In this document: positions 6,847 through 11,977 of the stretch, piece by piece
Layout: every line of letters begins with the position of its first letter
How positions within the stretch are numbered: the first letter of the stretch is position 1
Assembly (NCBI GenBank): GCA_964389005.1
Contig: CAYMCV010000075.1
Location: 1 to 11,977, forward strand
Source of the DNA: CAYMCV01 sp964389005
Lineage (GTDB): Bacteria > Bacillota > Clostridia > Lachnospirales > Lachnospiraceae
Length of the DNA stretch: 11,977 nucleotides
Reading direction: 5' to 3'
Notes under the pieces: model-generated
Databases searched by the model: none
Told to the model about the DNA's origin: nothing
What the model saw: the letters and a program-made list of their open reading frames with translations, nothing else
Program-made: the position numbers and the translations under genes

Positions 6847-7551
6847 TTATCCCCTGCTTTCCTCTGTCAGTGAAAAGAAAAGATCTTCCAGGCTCTGATT
6901 CTTCTCTGTCAATTCCTCATGTGTCACATTGGCAAGTATTTTTCCCTGCTTCATAATCAATGTCTGATCCCAGAGGGTATCGATGCTGTCAATCATATGC
7001 GTACTGATTAAAAATGACGTTCCCTCTTCGTGCAAGGAAGTAAACATGGATTTTAACTCTTTGATTGCATGTGGGTCGAGTCCAATCATTGGCTCGTCAA
7101 AGAGCAAAAGACGCGGTTTCGGAAGCATACCGCAACAGATACTGAGTTTCTGCTGCATTCCCTTGGAAAGTTCATCACCGAATTTTTTCTTTTTGTCCGT
7201 GAGTTCCATACGTTCCAACAGTTCATCCATGTAACTTTGATAATCCTTCAAGCGATAAGCTCTGGCAATGAACTCTAAGTGCTCCGCTACGGTCAGATTG
7301 GGATACAATGCCGGCATCTCCGGAACATATCCGATCAGGCGCTTCGCTTCTATGCTTTTGTTGTTGAATCCATCCATGGTAATGGTTCCTTTGTACTTCA
7401 AAAAACCGATGATGGACTTAATTGCGGTACTTTTTCCGGCGCCGTTTGGTCCGAGCATAACGGTAATCGTTCCATCCGGAATCTGAAAGGTCAGGTCGTC
7501 ATTTGCCAATACCTTGCCGTATTTTTTGGTTAAGTGCTGTACATCAAGCAT
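6847..7551 (-). CDS. ABC transporter ATP-binding protein
   Basis: A 234-residue nucleotide-binding subunit that would drive the membrane protein encoded two bases downstream. Walker A is GPNGAGKST (34-42), the signature is LSKGMQQKL (128-136), Walker B is LLLFDEP (148-154, catalytic E153), the D-loop is GLDP (157-160) and the switch His is H185 in STH. The Q-loop region reads GYVPEMPALYP with Glu at the usual Gln position, as often seen in exporter ATPases of the CcmA/YtrB/NatA style. All motifs are intact, so it should be active. The ATG is preceded by AGAGGA, and a candidate promoter with 17-base spacing lies 80-110 bases upstream. It is the first gene of a three-gene operon with the membrane subunit and the YjbR-alkyltransferase fusion. 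The transported substrate is unknown. Confidence 0.93.
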   Translation of the reverse strand: MLDVQHLTKKYGKVLANDDLTFQIPDGTITVMLGPNGAGKSTAIKSIIGFLKYKGTITMDGFNNKSIEAKRLIGYVPEMPALYPNLTVAEHLEFIARAYRLKDYQSYMDELLERMELTDKKKKFGDELSKGMQQKLSICCGMLPKPRLLLFDEPMIGLDPHAIKELKSMFTSLHEEGTSFLISTHMIDSIDTLWDQTLIMKQGKILANVTHEELTEKNQSLEDLFFSLTEESRG

Positions 7552-7632
7552 ACATTCCTCTTTCCTGCGGTCTTCTCCGCATTGTAATTTTTATCTTTTA
7601 AATTCAATCAATCATCCCATTACACAAGTCTT

Positions 7633-7661
7633 ATCTTAACACTTTTATCGATATTTCTCAA
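7633..7661 (-). promoter_or_regulatory. Candidate promoter of the ABC exporter operon
   Basis: On the minus strand TTGAGA (7656-7661) and TAAGAT (7633-7638) are separated by exactly 17 bases, a good sigma-A-type match. Transcription would start near 7626, leaving a leader of about 75 bases. The leader contains a small hairpin, tgcgg/ccgca (7566-7581), next to the ribosome binding site. The -35 box begins just past the terminator hairpin of the upstream permease gene. Confidence 0.6.
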
Positions 7662-7666
7662 CGTAA

Positions 7667-7699
7667 ATATAGCGCTCCGCGATAAACGGAACGCTATAT
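7667..7699 (-). terminator. Terminator hairpin after the Bce-type permease gene
   Basis: The arms at 7667-7679 and 7687-7699 pair over twelve bases with one C-A mismatch, around a seven-base loop. The stem is GC-rich near the loop and AT-rich at its base. It begins 33 bases past the permease stop. On the minus strand the tail is only TTTACGTT, while on the plus strand a T6 run (7705-7710) follows after five bases, so termination on the minus strand may be incomplete or the element may act in both directions. Confidence 0.6.
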
Positions 7700-7731
7700 G
7701 AAGGTTTTTTACGTTTTGTTGCTTCTTTGCA

Positions 7732-9801
7732 TTATCCGACAATTTTGTAGTACACCCGCGCAGTCAGTGTATAAATCAGGACATAGAACAGTCCGAATCC
7801 GATGACTGTTATAACTGTAAACAAGACAAACAATGACACATTGGTCAGATTCAACAGATTTAACAATTTCTCAATCATTCGAAACGAACCGGCAATATGG
7901 CAAACCGCCGTTGCCAACGGCAGGAAGAAAACCAGCATGACCTGTGACCGAATGGTCCGCTTCACTTCCGCTTTGCTCATTCCCACCTGTTGCATAATGG
8001 CAAAACGTCTTTGGTCATCATACCCCTCTGTGATTTGCTTATAATAAATTATCAGCACCGTTGCCATCAAGAAGGTAATGCCGAGGAAAATGCCTAAGAA
8101 CAGCAATCCGCCGTAGTCTGCTTGAAACGTTGACTTCGAAACCGCCTGACATGCAATCGATACGTTCGGAACTTTTTTCACGCGTGTGCCGTCTTCTTTT
8201 ACAATCTCGATTTCTGCGTTAATTGCCGTACCGAAACGTCGATAGAGTTCTATCTTCTCCTCATCCGTTCCGGTCACATCGATGTTGATTCCACCGTAAA
8301 TCATCGGTTCGCTGTATGTCAGCACATCTTCTCCCGTTTCTGCTGCCCGATTGTTTAGTGCTTCACGGTAAGTCTCCTGCATCTGCAACACGACATCCTC
8401 ATCACGAACCACAATGATATACATATCAAACAGATTCAAAAAGTAATTCTGCCTGTTTAATTCTGTCTTTTTTATCTGTTCTTTCACCGTATACAAAGTG
8501 CCGAGAATCTCCATGGTTTCTCCGGCTTTTGCTTTCTTTGGCGCATACACCAGAACTTCTCCGTCGGCAAGTTCCGCTTCGCTCTCCCCCGAATATTGAC
8601 GGTATGTTTCGAGACTGATGATACTTGCCATCATCGGCTCACGCTTCTCCGCTGCACCATCTCCGTATTCCGGTTCGATTTTGCCGTCTCGGTCATTGAC
8701 TAGAAGTATCAACTGCGACGATAAACTCTCGTAAGTAGCCTGCAGGTTCATCTCCTTCTCAATGCCGTGCGTGACCTTCAAAATCGCCTCCAGTTCCCGA
8801 GATTCCGGTTCCTGCACATCAATAATGATGTCATTCGGATAACGATTCTTCAACAAATCCTCAGCACCGACGTACATACAAACCGTCGTGGAAACCATGA
8901 TGATAACCATGGTGGACAGTATGCAAATGCTTGCCAAACCCGCCGCATTCTGCTTCATTCGATAGAGCATTCCGGACAAGGAGACAAAGCGGTCCGCGCG
9001 ATAGTAGAATTTTTTGTTCTTCTTCAAAACTTTCATCACGGTAATGCTGACTGCGATGAACAGCAGATAAGTCCCCGCAATAACCAGCAACACCGCCGTA
9101 AAAAACACAGACAGCGCTTTGATCGGTGAATCAATCGTATTCGCCAAGATATACCCGGCAATCATACATCCGCTTCCTATGATGGTCAGTATCCACTTTG
9201 TGCGCGGTTCCTTCTCGCCGACATTGCTGCCGGTCAGCAGATTCACCGGCTTGGTTACGGCAATCTGAATCAAATTAAAAATCAAATTGACGCTAAAAAT
9301 GACCAAAAACAACACCAGTGTGTACACAATCCCTTGTCGACTGACCGAAAATCCAAATGCTGCCTTGATTTTTACCAATTGATATAAAAACAAAAGCATT
9401 AGTTTGCTAAAAAGTATCCCGAGACCCAAGCCGCAAAGAATCGAAGTCGCCGATATGATTGTGTTCTCGATAATCATCATTATCGACAAATGTCTCTTTT
9501 CCATTCCCAACACATGAAATACCCCGAGTTCCTTTTTCCTTCTCTTGATGACGAAGCTGTTGGTATAAAACAGAAAAATCATACTAAAAATGGCGATGAC
9601 AATTCCGCCGAACGAGAATATCGAGCGCAATCCTGCTGCCGTCGTCGGTCCCATAGCGTCAATCCCATTGTTGGTTGCCAAAAACTGAAATAAATAGAAC
9701 ATCATAACCGTAAACGTTGCCGTGCAAAGATACGGAAAATAGAACTTCATATTCTTCCGAATATTGACAACCGCAAGTTTTAAATAAAATAGTATTTTCA
9801 T
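7732..9801 (-). CDS. BceB-like ABC transporter permease (FtsX-type)
   Basis: A polytopic permease of about 689 residues, the partner of the ATPase upstream. About ten hydrophobic helices are seen: seven in the first 312 residues, a large outside domain (about 313-562), then three at the C-terminus. This is the BceB layout, in which the large domain between helices 7 and 8 takes part in recognising peptide antibiotics such as bacitracin or lantibiotics. The conserved 'KLAVVNIRKNMKFYFPYL' start region and the FtsX-like segments (KRRKKELGVFHVLGM, RRFAIMQQVGMSKAEV) support this. I chose the ATG at 9801 (MKILFYLK) because it begins where family members begin; an in-frame TTG at 9816 is closer to the only Shine-Dalgarno (GGAGG at 9830-9834) and is possible. 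It resists or senses an antimicrobial peptide together with the adjacent kinase; which peptide is unknown. Confidence 0.92.
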   Translation of the reverse strand: MKILFYLKLAVVNIRKNMKFYFPYLCTATFTVMMFYLFQFLATNNGIDAMGPTTAAGLRSIFSFGGIVIAIFSMIFLFYTNSFVIKRRKKELGVFHVLGMEKRHLSIMMIIENTIISATSILCGLGLGILFSKLMLLFLYQLVKIKAAFGFSVSRQGIVYTLVLFLVIFSVNLIFNLIQIAVTKPVNLLTGSNVGEKEPRTKWILTIIGSGCMIAGYILANTIDSPIKALSVFFTAVLLVIAGTYLLFIAVSITVMKVLKKNKKFYYRADRFVSLSGMLYRMKQNAAGLASICILSTMVIIMVSTTVCMYVGAEDLLKNRYPNDIIIDVQEPESRELEAILKVTHGIEKEMNLQATYESLSSQLILLVNDRDGKIEPEYGDGAAEKREPMMASIISLETYRQYSGESEAELADGEVLVYAPKKAKAGETMEILGTLYTVKEQIKKTELNRQNYFLNLFDMYIIVVRDEDVVLQMQETYREALNNRAAETGEDVLTYSEPMIYGGINIDVTGTDEEKIELYRRFGTAINAEIEIVKEDGTRVKKVPNVSIACQAVSKSTFQADYGGLLFLGIFLGITFLMATVLIIYYKQITEGYDDQRRFAIMQQVGMSKAEVKRTIRSQVMLVFFLPLATAVCHIAGSFRMIEKLLNLLNLTNVSLFVLFTVITVIGFGLFYVLIYTLTARVYYKIVG

Positions 9802-9808
9802 AGGCGTC

Positions 9809-9821
9809 AGGGTCAAACCCT
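9809..9821 (-). promoter_or_regulatory. Small hairpin at the ATPase-permease junction
   Basis: On the minus strand AGGGT-TTG-ACCCT forms a five-base-pair stem with a three-base loop. The left arm overlaps the ATPase stop codon TAG, and the loop is exactly the alternative TTG start codon at 9816. Folding would shorten the distance from GGAGG (9830-9834) to the ATG at 9801 from 28 to about 15 bases. It may influence translation of the permease gene; this is inference. Confidence 0.35.
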
Positions 9822-10581
9822 ATTGTTCACCTCCCGTCAAAAGCACAGTCAATGCATCCGTTATTTTCTGATACATCTCCTCATCCGTGCTTTCCCCTTT
9901 GTAAATCTGATGAAAAACCTCGCCATCCTTGATAAAAAGCACCCGTTTGGCATTGCTTGCCGCCTTCACGGAATGCGTAACCATCAGAACCGTCTGTCCA
10001 CCCTCGTTGACCGTCTTCATAATACTTAGCAGTCCCGCCGTCGCTCTCGAATCCAACGCGCCGGTCGGTTCGTCCGCAAGAATCACTTTCGGATGCGTAA
10101 TCAGTGCTCTTGCCACTGCCGCCCGCTGCTTCTGTCCGCCGGAAATTTCGTACGGATACTTGTCCAGAATATCCGTAATCTCCAGTTTCTCCGCAATCGG
10201 TATCAATCGCTCGTTCATCTCGGCATATTTTTTGTTTGCCAACACCAATGGCAAAAAGATATTGTCCCGAATATTGAACGTATCAAGCAAATTGAAGTCC
10301 TGAAATACAAAGCCTAAGTTATCACGACGAAATGCCGTGATTTTGTGGTCCTTGATATCGGACAGTCTCTTTCCGTCCAGAATAATTTCTCCGCCGGTTG
10401 CCTTATCCAGTGCCGCAATCAAATTCAAAAGTGTGGTCTTGCCGGAACCGGACTCTCCCATGATTGCAACGTATTCTCCTTCTTCCACCGAAAAATTTAC
10501 ATTGCTTAAAGCCTGTACCGACTGTCCTCCGAGTCGCGTAGTATACACCTTTTTTAGATTCTTGACCTCTAAAATCTCCAT
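9820..10581 (-). CDS. BceA-like ABC transporter ATP-binding protein
   Basis: A 253-residue ATPase of the MacB/LolD/BceA type. Walker A is GESGSGKTT (42-50), the Q-loop is VFQDF (Q94), the signature is ISGGQKQRAAVARAL (146-160), Walker B with D-loop is VILADEPTGALD (166-177, catalytic E171), and the switch His is H203 in VTHS. All motifs are intact. With the permease gene that follows (18 bases from its stop to the ATG at 9801, or overlapping its junction if TTG is used) it forms a Bce-type transporter that removes or frees cell-wall-targeting peptide antibiotics and also serves as the sensor for the kinase. The ATG has GGAGG seven bases upstream. The gene lies 126 bases after the kinase gene, with its own regulated promoter region in between, so it is likely induced by the adjacent regulator. 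Confidence 0.95.
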   Translation of the reverse strand: MEILEVKNLKKVYTTRLGGQSVQALSNVNFSVEEGEYVAIMGESGSGKTTLLNLIAALDKATGGEIILDGKRLSDIKDHKITAFRRDNLGFVFQDFNLLDTFNIRDNIFLPLVLANKKYAEMNERLIPIAEKLEITDILDKYPYEISGGQKQRAAVARALITHPKVILADEPTGALDSRATAGLLSIMKTVNEGGQTVLMVTHSVKAASNAKRVLFIKDGEVFHQIYKGESTDEEMYQKITDALTVLLTGGEQ

Positions 10582-10646
10582 GATTCTTCCTCCGTTATTT
10601 CGCTGATGCCAAGTTGCATCCTTTATGAACTGTTCGGTTCGATTTT

Positions 10647-10681
10647 AGCCAAAAAAAGGACTGCTTGCCATAAGTTTGGCT
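10647..10681. repeat. Inverted repeat in the transporter promoter region
   Basis: The arms agccaaa (10647-10653) and tttggct (10675-10681) pair perfectly around 21 bases. The repeat lies between the proposed regulator site and the bceA-like start, overlapping a possible -10 box (TAAAAT on the minus strand, just after the hairpin). It has no T-run and is unlikely to be a terminator. It could be a second protein-binding site or chance. Confidence 0.35.
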
Positions 10682-10690
10682 TACAATCCC

Positions 10691-10706
10691 CTTACATTTT
10701 TGTAAG
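10691..10706 (-). promoter_or_regulatory. BceR-type operator upstream of the transporter genes
   Basis: A perfect 6-base inverted repeat with a 4-base spacer, CTTACA-N4-TGTAAG, sits two bases after the kinase stop codon and about 110 bases ahead of the ATPase start. The known binding pattern of BceR-like regulators in Firmicutes is TNACA-N4-TGTAA, which this matches exactly. A further TGTAAG half-motif lies just downstream (10680-10685 on the minus strand). A poor -35 with a TAAAAT -10 candidate further down fits a promoter needing activation. The regulator at the window's right edge is the obvious binder. Confidence 0.72.
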
Positions 10707-10707
10707 A

Positions 10708-11679
10708 TTACGTTTCTTTTGCAAAAATACCCAGCCGCAGCTGTGTCCCTTTGCCAAGTTCCGATTCTGCCCGTATGTCAAATGATAAGTTCTGCATAAT
10801 CCGTCTGCACAGATACAACCCGATTCCGGTCGACTTCTTGTCTGCGCGACCGTTATATCCCGTGAATCCCTTGTCAAAAATGCGCGGCAAATCCTCCGCA
10901 CGGATTCCGATGCCGGTATCGGCGATAACGAGTTCCCCGCCTTCGGCGTAGATTGTCACGCCTCCGGTCTTGGTGTACTTGCAGGCGTTGGAAAGAATCT
11001 GTTCGATTACAAATCCAAGCCACTTTTCATCCGTCATCACCGTCTGATTGAGTTCCTCGTAGGTTACCGTTAACTTCCTGCGAATGAATTCTCTCGCAAA
11101 CTTTTTCAGTGCTCCTTTGATACAATTGTCGATATTGCACTCCCGTATCAGCAAATCATTATGCATCTCGTTCATTTGAACATAGCACAATGCCATCTGC
11201 ACATATTGTTCGATTCGAAACAACTCCGCGTTCAACTCCGCATTCTGCGGATGTTCTCCTGCTTGCAACAACAGGCGCGCAGATGTAATCGGCGTCTTGA
11301 TTTGATGCGTCCACAGCACGTAGTAATCTGCCATTTCCTGCTTTTCCTGTACGATTTCATTCTTGCTGCGCCGATACACGCGATCATATGCAAGCAATAA
11401 CTCCTTCAATTCCCGTTCCATCGGTTCATTGAAGTCCGGCAGACGCTCTATGGAACTCTCGATTGTGTCTCGCATTTTACGCAGTGTTTGGTATTTTTGA
11501 TAAAAAACAAAGTATGAAATTGCGGTAAACACCGCAAAGAAAAAAAGTTCCAAGGCGCAAAGATACAAAATCGGCTCCGCATCAACTCCGTATAAGTTCA
11601 AAATAATTGTCTGTAAGAAAATCAGTCCCGCAAGTGCCCCGAAACCGTACTTATTCTTTTGAAAAAAAACCCGATTCAT
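10708..11679 (-). CDS. BceS-like intramembrane-sensing histidine kinase
   Basis: A 323-residue sensor kinase of the small, two-helix kind that pairs with Bce transporters. Two membrane helices (about 12-30 and 36-59) are joined by only a few outside residues, so it has no sensor domain and must be told about the drug by the transporter. The kinase core has the phospho-accepting His (H125 in WTHQIKTPITS), an N-box (QILSNACKYT, N231), the G1 box DTGIGI (254-259), the F-box IFDKGFTG and the G2 box STGIGLYL (283-290). I chose the ATG at 11679 because GAGGGG precedes it by seven bases and it starts four bases after the regulator stop; an in-frame ATG at 11745 would lie inside the regulator gene. 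It should phosphorylate the adjacent regulator. The operator for the transporter follows directly after its stop. Confidence 0.94.
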   Translation of the reverse strand: MNRVFFQKNKYGFGALAGLIFLQTIILNLYGVDAEPILYLCALELFFFAVFTAISYFVFYQKYQTLRKMRDTIESSIERLPDFNEPMERELKELLLAYDRVYRRSKNEIVQEKQEMADYYVLWTHQIKTPITSARLLLQAGEHPQNAELNAELFRIEQYVQMALCYVQMNEMHNDLLIRECNIDNCIKGALKKFAREFIRRKLTVTYEELNQTVMTDEKWLGFVIEQILSNACKYTKTGGVTIYAEGGELVIADTGIGIRAEDLPRIFDKGFTGYNGRADKKSTGIGLYLCRRIMQNLSFDIRAESELGKGTQLRLGIFAKET

Positions 11680-11683
11680 CGCA

Positions 11684-11977
11684 TCACCCCTCAATGATAT
11701 AGCCGACGCCTTTCCTTGTCGCAATGAAATCATGCAGCCCCGCATCTTCTAATTTCTTGCGCAGACGTGTCACATTCACGGTCAACGTATTGTCATCCAC
11801 GAAACTGTCCGATTCCCAAAGGTGTTCCATGATGGTATCACGCGCCACAACACTGCCGATGTTCTCAAGAAGCAACTGCAATATCCGATATTCATTCTTG
11901 GTCAGTTCCAAGCGTTGTTCCCTATAGTGAACCGTCATATCCGATGTATTTAAACTAAGACCCGCATGCTCGAGGCA
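11684..11977 (-). CDS. OmpR-family response regulator (BceR-like), C-terminal part, cut by window edge
   Basis: The reading frame is open to the right end of the window, so the receiver domain lies outside and only about 97 residues are seen. They are a winged-helix DNA-binding domain of the OmpR/PhoB kind: LELTKNEYRILQLLLEN, then ARDTIMEHLWESDSFVDDNTLTVNVTRLRKKL (the recognition helix region) and IATRKGVGYIIEG at the end. The DSFVDDNTLTVNVTRLRKKL wording is typical of BceR-like regulators. The gene ends four bases before the kinase start, so the two are translated together. It should bind the TTACA-N4-TGTAA site at 10691-10706 and activate the transporter genes. The true start cannot be seen; an internal ATG at 11938 is not the start. 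Confidence 0.93.
   Translation of the reverse strand, partial: CLEHAGLSLNTSDMTVHYREQRLELTKNEYRILQLLLENIGSVVARDTIMEHLWESDSFVDDNTLTVNVTRLRKKLEDAGLHDFIATRKGVGYIIEG

Noticed and set aside
10647..10681. Inverted repeat as terminator of the kinase gene
   Set aside because: There is no T-run after it on the minus strand, and it lies in the transporter promoter region.
11680..11745. Longer kinase reading frame starting at 11745
   Set aside because: It would overlap the regulator's coding end; the start at 11679 has a well-placed GAGGGG and matches the usual kinase N-terminus.

Overview
The window looks like chromosomal DNA of a low-to-moderate GC Gram-positive anaerobe, most likely class Clostridia and probably Lachnospiraceae. 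This is an inference from protein style: REC-GGDEF-EAL proteins with a 'YLVEYDAMTGIYN' junction, a Bce-type antimicrobial-peptide module, a Ser/Glu-rich lipoprotein, and strong GGAGG-type ribosome binding sites. No rRNA, tRNA, CRISPR array, insertion sequence or phage gene is visible. Nearly all genes are on the minus strand; the only plus-strand gene is an MFS transporter.

Layout. (1) 1-381 has no gene but holds a perfect GC-rich hairpin and five degenerate 30-bp repeats. (2) 382-3078 (minus) is a cyclic-di-GMP unit: a receiver domain, then a degenerate-GGDEF plus intact-EAL phosphodiesterase, then a lipoprotein. Receiver and GGDEF-EAL lie in different, overlapping frames and look like one REC-GGDEF-EAL gene split by a frameshift. 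(3) 3295-4506 (plus) is a DHA3-type MFS exporter, transcribed divergently from the receiver gene. (4) 7551-4541 (minus) is an operon of an ABC ATPase, a membrane subunit of the putative ABC exporter family, and an unusual YjbR/alkyltransferase-like fusion, with a good promoter and very short gaps. (5) 11977-7732 (minus) is a Bce-type module: C-terminal part of an OmpR-family regulator (cut by the window edge), a small two-helix histidine kinase, and a BceA/BceB-like ABC transporter. A TTACA-N4-TGTAA inverted repeat lies between kinase and transporter genes, where a BceR-type operator is expected, and a hairpin terminator follows the permease.

Working together: known biology of the families says the Bce transporter senses a cell-wall-active peptide antibiotic, signals through the kinase to the regulator, and the regulator raises transporter expression from the promoter at the operator. 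The c-di-GMP unit would degrade c-di-GMP in response to an unknown signal and is co-transcribed with a surface lipoprotein. Most of the window belongs to known families. The most notable points are the split REC-GGDEF-EAL gene, the YjbR-alkyltransferase fusion with a Cys-Tyr active-site motif in an ABC-exporter operon, the Bce operator, and the repeat array at the left edge.
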